In this document: positions 1 through 7,484 of the stretch, in pieces
Position numbering within the stretch: position 1 is the stretch's first letter
How the letters are laid out: the number at the start of each line of letters is the position of its first letter
Notes under the pieces: generated by a model
The model's input: only the letters and a program-made list of their open reading frames with translations
What the model was told of the DNA's origin: nothing
Databases searched by the model: none
Assembly (NCBI RefSeq): GCF_003403015.1
Contig: NZ_QURL01000004.1
Coordinates: 522,968-586,967, forward strand
DNA length: 64,000 nt
Source: Fulvimarina endophytica
GTDB lineage: Bacteria; Pseudomonadota; Alphaproteobacteria; Rhizobiales; Rhizobiaceae
Direction: 5' to 3'
Translations under genes and position numbers: made by a program

Positions 1-1
1 C

Positions 2-1015
2 AACGAGCGGCTGTTCACCGGGCCCGACGATTTTGACGAACTGAACCCCTATGCCAAGATCATCGTCAACGAGGCGCGGCGCCGGGGTATCCATGTGGAG
101 ATCACCGACGGACCGGGCGGCTTCTTCCGCCTGACCCAGGGCGGGCGCACGATCCACTGCCGCGAGAGCCTGTCGGAGCTGACCTCCGCGGTCGCCATGT
201 CGATCTGCGACGACAAGACGGTGACCCGCCGCATCGTCGAGGCGGCAGGCGTCAGGGTGCCCGAGCAGATCGCCGGCGAGGAGGCCGGGGACGCCGAGAT
301 CGCGGCATTCATCGAGACCCACGGCTCCATCGTCGTCAAGCCGGCGCGCGGCGAACAGGGACGCGGCATCGCCGTCGGCATCGACAATCTGGAGGATGCG
401 AAGGTCGCGATCAAGGCGGCCGCCGAGGTCAGCGAACGGGTTCTCCTCGAAGCCTGTTTCGAGGGAGACGATCTGCGCCTCATCGTCATCGACTACAAGG
501 TGGTCGCGGCCGCCGTGCGCCGCCCGCCCGAAATCGTCGGCGACGGGCGGAGCACGATCCGCGACCTCATCGAGGCCCTGTCGCGCAGGCGCTCCGGGGC
601 GACCGGCGGCGAGAGCCGCATTCCCATGGACGCCGAAACCGAACGCTGCGTGCGCCATGCCGGGCACGGCATGGAGGACGTGCTCGAGGAAGGCGCGTCG
701 ATCGCCGTGCGCAAGACCGCCAATCTCCACACCGGCGGCACGATCCACGACGTGACTGGCAAGCTTGACCCCGTTTTGATAGAGGCTGCGGTCAACGCGG
801 CGCGGGCCATCGAAATCCCGGTGACCGGGATCGACCTGATGATCAAGGATCCGCGGAACGCGGACTACGTGTTCATCGAGGCGAACGAGAGGCCGGGGCT
901 TGCCAATCACGAGCCCCAGCCGACGGCCGAGCGGTTCGTCGATCTTCTCTTTCCGCTGTCGATGCCCTACGCGATGCGCAGCGCCCGCAACAGGCAACGG
1001 AAAGCAAAGGAATAA
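2..1015 (+). CDS. N-acetylglutaminylglutamine synthetase, C-terminal part (5' end outside window)
   Basis: The reading frame is open from base 2, so the gene starts upstream and only about the last 337 residues are here. The visible part is an ATP-grasp ligase domain: a VVKPARGEQGRGI nucleotide-binding loop, then VTGIDLM and FIEANERPGLANHEP near the end, which carry the Mg/ATP acidic residues. This matches the C-terminal half of the NAGGN synthetase family, whose N-terminal half is GNAT-like and is missing here. The family makes the dipeptide osmolyte N-acetylglutaminylglutamine amide from glutamine in the cytoplasm. The assignment is strengthened by the next gene, an M42 peptidase 5 bp downstream, which is the usual partner. 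The asparagine-synthase-like amidotransferase of the system would be expected just upstream of the window. Confidence 0.88.
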   Translation, partial: NERLFTGPDDFDELNPYAKIIVNEARRRGIHVEITDGPGGFFRLTQGGRTIHCRESLSELTSAVAMSICDDKTVTRRIVEAAGVRVPEQIAGEEAGDAEIAAFIETHGSIVVKPARGEQGRGIAVGIDNLEDAKVAIKAAAEVSERVLLEACFEGDDLRLIVIDYKVVAAAVRRPPEIVGDGRSTIRDLIEALSRRRSGATGGESRIPMDAETERCVRHAGHGMEDVLEEGASIAVRKTANLHTGGTIHDVTGKLDPVLIEAAVNAARAIEIPVTGIDLMIKDPRNADYVFIEANERPGLANHEPQPTAERFVDLLFPLSMPYAMRSARNRQRKAKE

Positions 1016-1020
1016 CCCTC

Positions 1021-2175
1021 GTGCCACGTCTCGCCGTCGACACCCATTACCTGACGGAGCAGCTGAAGGCCCTTCTGGCGATCCCGAGCCCCACCGGATA
1101 CACCGATACGGTGGTCCGCTACGTGGCCGGCGAACTGGAACGTCTGGGGCTCAAGGTGGAGCTGACCCGGCGCGGCGCGATCTCGGCCCTGCGCCAGGGC
1201 TCGCGGCGCGCCTCCGCGCGCGCCATCGTCAGCCATGTCGACACGCTCGGCGCGCAGGTGAAGCGGCTGAAGGAGAACGGCCGCCTGGAGCTCGTTCCCG
1301 TGGGCAACTGGTCGGCCCGGTTCGCCGAAGGCGCACGAGCCCAGATCTTCTCGGACAAGGGCATCTATCGCGGCACGATCCTGCCGCTGAAGGCCAGCGG
1401 CCACACCTTCAACGACGAGATCGACACCCAGCCCGTGGGCTGGAGCCATGTGGAGCTGCGCGTCGACGCCCTGTCGCGCGATCTGACGGAACTCGAGAAG
1501 CTCGGCGTCCATGTGGGCGACATGATCGCGATCGATCCCCAGCCCGAATTCCTCGAAAACGGCTACATCGTCTCGCGCCATCTCGACAACAAGGCGGGCG
1601 TCGCGGTGATGCTCGCCGCCATCGAGACCATGGAGCGCGAGGGCGCCGCAACGCCGGTGGACATCCACTGGCTGTTCACCATCGCGGAGGAAGTGGGGGT
1701 CGGCGCCTCCTCGATCCTGACGCCGGACATCGCCTCCATGATCGCGATCGACAACGGCACGTCGGCGCCCGGCCAGAACTCCGCCGAATTCGGCGTGACG
1801 GTCGCGATGGCCGACCAGACCGGCCCCTTCGACTACCATCTGACGAAGAAGCTCATCAATCTGTGCGAGAGCGAGGAGATCAAGTATCAGCGGGACGTCT
1901 TCCGCTATTACCGCTCCGATTCCGCCTCGGCGATCGAGGCGGGCCACGACGTGCGTACGGCCCTCATCACCTTCGGCGTCGACGCCTCGCACGGCTATGA
2001 GCGCATCCATGTCCATGCGCTGAGATCGCTCGCCGAACTCGTTACCGCCTATGTGACCTCGCCGGTCGAGATCGAGCGCGACCGCAACCTCCATGCCGGC
2101 CTCAAGGGGTTCACGCGCCAGCCGAACGACGAGGCCACGCAGGAGCTCGCCGAGAACTCGGACCCGGCGGAATAG
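1021..2175 (+). CDS. M42-family peptidase of the NAGGN osmolyte system
   Basis: A 384-residue metallopeptidase starting at GTG 1021, directly after the synthetase. Metal-binding and catalytic motifs typical of M42/M20-fold aminopeptidases are visible: SHVDTLGAQ (metal His and Asp), SRHLDNKAG (bridging Asp), TIAEEVGVG (catalytic Glu and metal Glu) and a late SHGYER. A dedicated M42 subfamily is almost always encoded next to the NAGGN synthetase and amidotransferase. Its exact role, osmolyte turnover or processing, is not settled, so the functional name is by association. The tight spacing to the preceding gene implies one operon, presumably induced by osmotic stress. No separate promoter is visible. 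Confidence 0.88.
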   Translation: MPRLAVDTHYLTEQLKALLAIPSPTGYTDTVVRYVAGELERLGLKVELTRRGAISALRQGSRRASARAIVSHVDTLGAQVKRLKENGRLELVPVGNWSARFAEGARAQIFSDKGIYRGTILPLKASGHTFNDEIDTQPVGWSHVELRVDALSRDLTELEKLGVHVGDMIAIDPQPEFLENGYIVSRHLDNKAGVAVMLAAIETMEREGAATPVDIHWLFTIAEEVGVGASSILTPDIASMIAIDNGTSAPGQNSAEFGVTVAMADQTGPFDYHLTKKLINLCESEEIKYQRDVFRYYRSDSASAIEAGHDVRTALITFGVDASHGYERIHVHALRSLAELVTAYVTSPVEIERDRNLHAGLKGFTRQPNDEATQELAENSDPAE

Positions 2176-2182
2176 GCTCCGC

Positions 2183-2455
2183 ATGGACGGGCTTCTCGCG
2201 GCAGGCCTTTCCGCCCTTGCCGAACGGGCCTCGGCCCATCCCCTTCTGACAATGGGGGCGGGCCTGATGCTCGGCCTCGCCTTCGTGGTGACGCGCAGCC
2301 TCCTCGTCCTTTCGGCGGTGTCCTTCCTCGCCATCGCGGCGATCGCCGGCACGCAGCCGGTTCTCGATCCCCTCGCCCGCCAGGTCTTTCCGATCGGGGT
2401 CTTCCTGTCGATCGGCGCGATTCTCGCGGCCTTCGTTCGGGAGCGCCGGCGATAG
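2183..2455 (+). CDS. small hydrophobic membrane protein, unknown function
   Basis: A 90-residue protein beginning at ATG 2183, only 7 bp after the peptidase stop, so probably co-transcribed. It has two or three hydrophobic stretches, around residues 20-40, 40-53 and 68-82, and ends in the basic tail RERRR. It looks like a small inner-membrane protein. No family is recognised. The in-frame extension upstream to 2093 lies inside the peptidase gene and is arginine-rich shadow sequence, so the shorter start is preferred. A part in the osmolyte system is possible from position alone. Confidence 0.6.
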   Translation: MDGLLAAGLSALAERASAHPLLTMGAGLMLGLAFVVTRSLLVLSAVSFLAIAAIAGTQPVLDPLARQVFPIGVFLSIGAILAAFVRERRR

Positions 2456-2489
2456 GCGGACCGGGCGCCGGCCCTCTCGACGCGTGGCC

Positions 2490-3338
2490 TCAGCGCGAGG
2501 CGAGACGGACCTCGTCCGCAGGCTTGAGATCGACCACCTTGAAGCCCAGCCGATCGAGTTCCTTCAGAAAGTCCGGCAGGAGCGCCGCGGTCCGGGCCTG
2601 GATGTCGTGGAAGAGGATGATCCCCTTCCGCTTTGCCTGCAGCACACCGAGCGTGCGGGCCATCACCGTATCCGGCGCATCGCGAAAATAGTCCTTGGAA
2701 TCGATGTCGACGTCCAGCGGAACCATGGCCTCAGTCGCAAGCCTTGCTCGCAGGGCCTTCGTATCGGCGAGATAGGGAAAGCGGAAGAAGGGTGCGGGCG
2801 GCTCCCCGAGCGCCTTTGCGACGGATGCCTCGCCGCGCCGGATCTCGGCGAGGGCGGCCTCGAAGCTCATGGTGCGCAGATTGGGATGGCGTTCGGTATG
2901 GGTTCCGACCGTGTGACCGCCGGCGGCGACCTGGCGGGCGATCTCGGGATGGGCACTCGCCATCTGGCCGACCATCAGGAATGTCGCGCCGACGCCGGCT
3001 TCGGCCAGCGCATCGAGGATCTTCGGCGTCTTCTCGGGCATCGGCCCGTCGTCGAAGGTGATGACGACCTCTCCATCGGCCAGATCGATATCCTCGATGC
3101 TGGCGACCGAAAGCGTCCTGCCTGCCAGCGAGGACCGTCTTGCCGGAAGGAAGGAGTGCGACAGGGGGAACAGGGAGCGCTCGTCGTCGGAAGACGCGGC
3201 GAAGGCGAGCGTCTCGGCCTCGCTGCGCGGCGCGTCCGCAACGGGAACCGCCGCACCGGAAAGACCGGGCGCGCGGGTGGCGCAGGCGGGCAGCGCCGCC
3301 ACGCAGAGGAGAAGGCAGACGGAGCGAAAGAGGCGCAT
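2490..3338 (-). CDS. polysaccharide deacetylase (NodB-like) lipoprotein
   Basis: A 282-residue protein with an N-terminal signal ending in a lipobox-like LPAC (Cys about 19), so probably lipid-anchored in the periplasm. The NodB homology domain begins near residue 90. VITFDDGP contains the paired catalytic and metal Asp residues, and GTHTERHPNL supplies the two metal His residues. Later elements, FFRFPY and ILFHDI, match motifs 3 and 5 of carbohydrate esterase family 4. Family members remove N-acetyl groups from peptidoglycan, chitin oligomers or exopolysaccharide; the substrate here is unknown. The gene is convergent with the upstream membrane-protein gene. Confidence 0.85.
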   Translation of the reverse strand: MRLFRSVCLLLCVAALPACATRAPGLSGAAVPVADAPRSEAETLAFAASSDDERSLFPLSHSFLPARRSSLAGRTLSVASIEDIDLADGEVVITFDDGPMPEKTPKILDALAEAGVGATFLMVGQMASAHPEIARQVAAGGHTVGTHTERHPNLRTMSFEAALAEIRRGEASVAKALGEPPAPFFRFPYLADTKALRARLATEAMVPLDVDIDSKDYFRDAPDTVMARTLGVLQAKRKGIILFHDIQARTAALLPDFLKELDRLGFKVVDLKPADEVRLASR

Positions 3339-3407
3339 GGGAAACCGAAACCATTGGAAACGGCTCGGACCATCGCCTGTTAAGGTTAACGGGCCGTTCG
3401 CGTGCCC

Positions 3408-4736
3408 TTAGGACGCCGCATGCGCGCCCTCGTCTTCACCTCTGACTTCCGGGGCGAGGCTCTCGGCATGGACCTCCTCGATCGAGAGCCCGTCGACGGA
3501 GCGGACCTCAAGGCGCAGGCCATCGGTCTCGATGCTGTCGCCCACCTCCGGCACCTTGCGCGACCGCTCGATGATGAGCCCGGCGATCGTGCGCGCGGAG
3601 CGGCTTTCGAGCGTCCAGCCATAGGTCTCGCGCAGCCGGGAGAGCGGCGTGGTGCCGGGGATCGTCCACATGCGCGCCTTCAGGCTTTCGGCGTCCGGAA
3701 TGTCCAGCTCGAAGCCGCTATGGACCTCGCCGACCACCTCCTCGATCGCATCCTCGAAGGCGACGACGCCCAGCACGCTGCCATGCTCGTCGCCGACGAG
3801 AGCCATATGGGTGCCGTGGCGGCGCATATTGTCGAGAAGGCTCGCCGTATCGACGCTCGCCATGGTTCGCGGCAGGGGACGCAGCAGTCGTTCGAGGCTT
3901 TGGGCGTCGAGCGCGGTTCCGGTCTCGGTCCGGTGCCGGATGACGTCCTTGACGTGAACGACGCCGAGGGCGTGATCGAGCCCGCCTCTCGTCACCGGCA
4001 GGCGGCTCGGGCCTGCATCGAGGATGATGCGGGAATAGTCCTCGGCCTTCGTGCGATCGAGATCGAGAGCGATGACGTGGCGGCGCGGGGTCATCAGCTC
4101 TTCCGCCCGCCGCCCCTGCATGCGCACGATGTTCTGGATGAACTCGGCCTGCTCCTCGGCGATCGATCCGCCGGCCGAGGAATCCTCTGCGATCGCCGCC
4201 AGTTCGCGCGGCGAGTAGTACCGCGCCTCGGCCCGGTCGAGACCGAACAGGGACAGGAGCGCCTGGCTGATGACGTTGAGGCTGTAGACGAAGGGCCTGA
4301 ACAGAAGCTCGAAGAAGCGCAGGATCGGCCACATCGCGAGAAGCAGCGTCTCGGCGCTCTTCAGCGCCATCGCCTTCGGGATCATCTCGCCGAAGACCAC
4401 GTGGAAATAGGTGAGGATGGCGACCGACAGGATGAGCGCGACGAGGTGGACGAGCTCGCCGTCGATGCCGATCGCGGCCATCGGCTCCTCCAGCCAGAGG
4501 GCGATCTGGTGCTCGCCATACATTCCGAGCCCGATCGATGCGAGGGTGATGCCGAGCTGGGCGACGGCGACGTAGCGGTCCTGGGCCTTCGGGCCTTCGA
4601 GGAGATGGGCGATGCGCGCGCCCCTCGGCGACATCGCCTCGAGCCGCGACAGACGGCTGCCGACTATGATGAACTCCATCGCGACGAAGAGGCCGTTAAT
4701 GGCGATGAGGAGAAGGATGATGGCGATCGCGATCAT
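3408..4736 (-). CDS. CNNM/CorC-type transporter-like protein (DUF21-CBS-CorC_HlyC), second of pair
   Basis: A 442-residue inner-membrane protein with four hydrophobic DUF21 segments in the first 150 residues, a CBS-domain pair around 200-325 and a CorC_HlyC ligand-binding domain at the C terminus. Annotated family names include 'hemolysin family' and 'magnesium/cobalt efflux', and related proteins work in Mg2+ or Co2+ homeostasis. A haemolytic role is not implied. Its ATG (4736) overlaps the stop codon of the neighbouring paralogue by 4 bp, so the two are translationally coupled and may form a heteromer. The order is 6055 to 4733, then 4736 to 3408. Confidence 0.85.
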   Translation of the reverse strand: MIAIAIILLLIAINGLFVAMEFIIVGSRLSRLEAMSPRGARIAHLLEGPKAQDRYVAVAQLGITLASIGLGMYGEHQIALWLEEPMAAIGIDGELVHLVALILSVAILTYFHVVFGEMIPKAMALKSAETLLLAMWPILRFFELLFRPFVYSLNVISQALLSLFGLDRAEARYYSPRELAAIAEDSSAGGSIAEEQAEFIQNIVRMQGRRAEELMTPRRHVIALDLDRTKAEDYSRIILDAGPSRLPVTRGGLDHALGVVHVKDVIRHRTETGTALDAQSLERLLRPLPRTMASVDTASLLDNMRRHGTHMALVGDEHGSVLGVVAFEDAIEEVVGEVHSGFELDIPDAESLKARMWTIPGTTPLSRLRETYGWTLESRSARTIAGLIIERSRKVPEVGDSIETDGLRLEVRSVDGLSIEEVHAESLAPEVRGEDEGAHAAS

Positions 4737-6055
4737 GCCTCGATCTCCTTCCGGCTCGCCGCCTTCGGCATGGACAGGAGGCGCGGCAGGCCGTTCTCTA
4801 CGCTTTCGACCGTGAAGGCGACGCCGTCGATCTCGACCGTCGAGCCGGTCCTCACATCCTCAACGCCGAGCCGCAGGGCGACGAGGCCGGATATGCTGTC
4901 GGCCTGATCCTCGGGAAGGTCGAGGCCGAACTTGTGGTTGACCTCGGGCGTCAGGAGATCGCCGCGCAGGACGATGCGCTCGCCGGCCACCTCCATCCGG
5001 GGCTGCTCCTTGTCGAACTCGTCGACGACCTCGCCGATGATTTCCTCGACGAGATCCTCCACCGTGACGAGGCCTGAGACGATGCCGTATTCGTTGAAGA
5101 CGACCGCGATCGATTCACGGCTTTCCTCCAGCCGCTGCCAGGCCTCGGACAATGGGAGACTGTCCGGGAGAAGCTGCACGGGGCGCACGATCGTGTCGAG
5201 CGAGGCCTCTGGATCGCGTTCGGCAAGGTCGTAGACGTCGCGCAGATGGACATAGCCGTCCGGCTTCTCGGTCTCGCTCCCCTCGATGACCGGAAACCGG
5301 GTGAAGGGGGTTGCGAGCATCTGGCGAAGGGCCTCGCCCGCCTTGGGCCGGCGCGAGAGGAATTTCATCCGGGCGCGCGGCGCCATCACCTCGCCCACCG
5401 TCCTGTCCTGGAAGGAGAGGACCTGGCGCAGCATCTCGTGGGCGTCGCGCTTGATGACGCCGCCCTCCAGGCTGTCCTCGATGAGCTGGCGCAGCTCGTC
5501 GTGGCTGTGCTCGTCGCCGGTCTCCTTCGGCTTGTCGAGGCCGATGCGGCGCATGACGAAGAGGGCCGATCCGTTGAGGAGCGAGATGAACGGACCGAGG
5601 ACGAAGAGCGACCAGCGCATCGGCCGCGCCGTGCCGGTGGCGACGCGCTCGGGCGCTCGCACCGCGATCGATTTCGGAAACAGCTCGCCGAAGATCACCT
5701 GGAGCGATGTCAGGACGATGAGAATGATCGGCGCGCCCAGCACCGCGCTCGACCAGCCTTCGGGCAGCACGCTGTCGAGGGGCGGGCCCACATAGGGAAG
5801 AAGCGCGCGCTGGGCGTAGACGCCGATGACGAGGCTCGAAAGCGTAATGCCGATCTGGGCGCAGGCGATATAACGGTCCATCCGATATTCGTCGGTGACC
5901 GTCTTGGTCAGATAGGCCGCGTTGGCATTGCCATCCTCGGCCTTGGCTTCGAGCTTGGGCTTGCTGGCGGAGACCGCCGCGAACTCCGCCGCCACATAGA
6001 AGGCGTTGGCAAGGAGCATCGCCAGAATGACGAGGATGATGACGATGAGGGCCAT
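4733..6055 (-). CDS. CNNM/CorC-type transporter-like protein (DUF21-CBS-CorC_HlyC), first of pair
   Basis: A 440-residue paralogue of the following gene with the same architecture: DUF21 membrane domain (residues 1 to about 190, with a conserved GELFPKSIAVRAPE segment), paired CBS domains (about 210-340) and a C-terminal CorC_HlyC domain. It is likely a cytoplasmic-membrane divalent-cation transporter or regulator. It leads a two-gene operon through a 4-bp stop/start overlap. The start at ATG 6055 is followed directly by a hydrophobic first helix, as expected. Confidence 0.85.
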   Translation of the reverse strand: MALIVIILVILAMLLANAFYVAAEFAAVSASKPKLEAKAEDGNANAAYLTKTVTDEYRMDRYIACAQIGITLSSLVIGVYAQRALLPYVGPPLDSVLPEGWSSAVLGAPIILIVLTSLQVIFGELFPKSIAVRAPERVATGTARPMRWSLFVLGPFISLLNGSALFVMRRIGLDKPKETGDEHSHDELRQLIEDSLEGGVIKRDAHEMLRQVLSFQDRTVGEVMAPRARMKFLSRRPKAGEALRQMLATPFTRFPVIEGSETEKPDGYVHLRDVYDLAERDPEASLDTIVRPVQLLPDSLPLSEAWQRLEESRESIAVVFNEYGIVSGLVTVEDLVEEIIGEVVDEFDKEQPRMEVAGERIVLRGDLLTPEVNHKFGLDLPEDQADSISGLVALRLGVEDVRTGSTVEIDGVAFTVESVENGLPRLLSMPKAASRKEIEA

Positions 6056-6165
6056 GCGGCCGCATTCTCCCGCGCAAGAGGGAGCCGCCCCGGGTCGTCG
6101 TCCGTGAAACCGGAAGACCCCATGGCGGCTCGATCAGATTGCGCAGACACATAGGGCGGCGGCAC

Positions 6166-6212
6166 GAATGCGCACGGGCCGGCCTTCGGGGAACGGCCGC
6201 ACGGGCGCATCC
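6166..6212 (-). terminator. long imperfect inverted repeat 3' of the formate dehydrogenase operon
   Basis: The arms GAATGCGC...GGCCGGCC and GGCCG...GCGCATCC pair imperfectly around a short C/T-rich loop. It lies between the fdsD stop and the CorC-like operon and could act as a second 3'-end structure. There is no clear T-run. Confidence 0.3.
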
Positions 6213-6244
6213 TCGCGCAGATTTGCTCGATTTTCGTCGGAAGC

Positions 6245-6264
6245 GGCCGGGACGAAGCCCGGCC
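6245..6264 (-). terminator. perfect hairpin immediately downstream of fdsD
   Basis: A 7-bp perfect stem, GGCCGGG and CCCGGCC, with a 6-nt loop lies 8 bp beyond the fdsD stop codon. Its position fits the transcript end of the fds operon. The poly-U tract is weak, so termination or 3'-end stabilisation is inferred. Confidence 0.45.
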
Positions 6265-6272
6265 CCGCGCTC

Positions 6273-6524
6273 TCAGTGCTGCTTCGTCGCGCGTTCTTCC
6301 AGCGGCTTCTCGGGCCGGCGGATATCCGCCATGGCTTCGAGGACGAGGGGATGCAGATCGTCCGTCGCGCCCGAATCGACGCGCTCGAAGAGCTGGGTGC
6401 GCATGCGCGGCTCCCAGAACTTGTTGATATGGTCGGCAACGCCTGCCGAGCGCGCGCCCTCGGGCGTCGACTGGAAGAACGTGGCGATCTGGTTCGCCAT
6501 GTGAACGAGTTTGTCGCGTTCCAT
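6273..6524 (-). CDS. fdsD: formate dehydrogenase delta subunit FdsD
   Basis: An 83-residue protein with the features of the FdsD family: an N-terminal DKLVHMANQIATFF helix, then DHINKFWEPRMR. It is the last gene of the formate dehydrogenase operon, 32 bp after fdhD. FdsD is needed for maturation or stability of the FdsABG molybdenum/tungsten enzyme in related bacteria and shows no cofactor motif of its own. Its position after fdhD is the canonical fdsGBA-fdhD-fdsD order. Confidence 0.88.
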   Translation of the reverse strand: MERDKLVHMANQIATFFQSTPEGARSAGVADHINKFWEPRMRTQLFERVDSGATDDLHPLVLEAMADIRRPEKPLEERATKQH

Positions 6525-6556
6525 GCGAGCTATCCCCCCTTATGCGATCTGACTGG

Positions 6557-7399
6557 TCATGCCCTGGCCATGGCGAGGGTCGCGGCCGCATCGACCGCCC
6601 CTTCCATGCGCTCGGGCACCGTGAAGAGTTCGAATTCCTCGCCGCGAACGACCGCGATGAGCGTGACATTGGCGGCGACCGCCTCCGCGATCGCAAGTTC
6701 CGTCGGCGCCGAGATCGCGGCGATGAGGCCGGTTCCCATCATCGCCGCCTTCTGGATCAGTTCCACCGAAACCCGGCTCGTGATGGTGATGAAGCCTTTG
6801 GCCGGATCCACGCCTTGGCGCGCGAGATGCCCCGCCACCTTGTCCAGCGCATTGTGCCGTCCGACATCCTCGCGCAGGACGACCATGCCACCATCCGTCA
6901 GGTGAAAGGCGGCGGCATGGACCGCGCGGGTGAGGCGCGAAAGATCCTGCGCGCCGGCCATCTCCTCGATCGCCCGCACCAGCCGGCTTGGTGCGATCGT
7001 CTCCACCGCGTTGACGCGGGGCAGGACCGGACCTGCGAGTTCGAGGGATTCCACGCCGCAGAGGCCGCAGCCGACCGGCCCGGTCATCTGCCGGCGGCGC
7101 GCCACATAGGTCGCCGCCTTTTCCGGAACGAGCCGGATCTGACAATCGAGGCCGGCCTCGGTCTCGACGATCTCGATCGCCTCGATCTCGGACACCGTCT
7201 CGACGATCCGCTCGTTGAGGGCGAGCCCGATGCCGAGATCCTCGAGATGCGAGGGCGTCGCCATCATCACGGCATGGGTCGAGCCCCCGACCGAGATCGC
7301 GACCGCCTGTTCGGCCGGGACGCTGCGTGCCGTTCGAACGAATGCGCCGCCCCGAAAGGCGAGGCAGTCGACCGAACGGCTCTCTCTCGATTCTGTCAC
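6557..7399 (-). CDS. fdhD: formate dehydrogenase accessory sulfurtransferase FdhD
   Basis: A 280-residue protein starting at GTG 7399. It contains the catalytic CxxC pair at Cys111 and Cys114 (CGLC), the site that passes sulfur from the cysteine desulfurase to the Mo-bis-MGD cofactor. TLIAVVRG and the SRVSVELIQKA segment also fit the family. It acts in the cytoplasm to sulfurate the FdsA cofactor. It lies 85 bp downstream of fdsA and 32 bp upstream of fdsD, so it is part of the operon. Confidence 0.93.
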   Translation of the reverse strand: MTESRESRSVDCLAFRGGAFVRTARSVPAEQAVAISVGGSTHAVMMATPSHLEDLGIGLALNERIVETVSEIEAIEIVETEAGLDCQIRLVPEKAATYVARRRQMTGPVGCGLCGVESLELAGPVLPRVNAVETIAPSRLVRAIEEMAGAQDLSRLTRAVHAAAFHLTDGGMVVLREDVGRHNALDKVAGHLARQGVDPAKGFITITSRVSVELIQKAAMMGTGLIAAISAPTELAIAEAVAANVTLIAVVRGEEFELFTVPERMEGAVDAAATLAMARA

Positions 7400-7484
7400 A
7401 CCGCAACCCTGCGAGACGCTGCTTCAACGTGAACGAAGCCGCGCCCATGCGCGGCTTCGTCTGATGCCCACGAACGGGGTTCGA

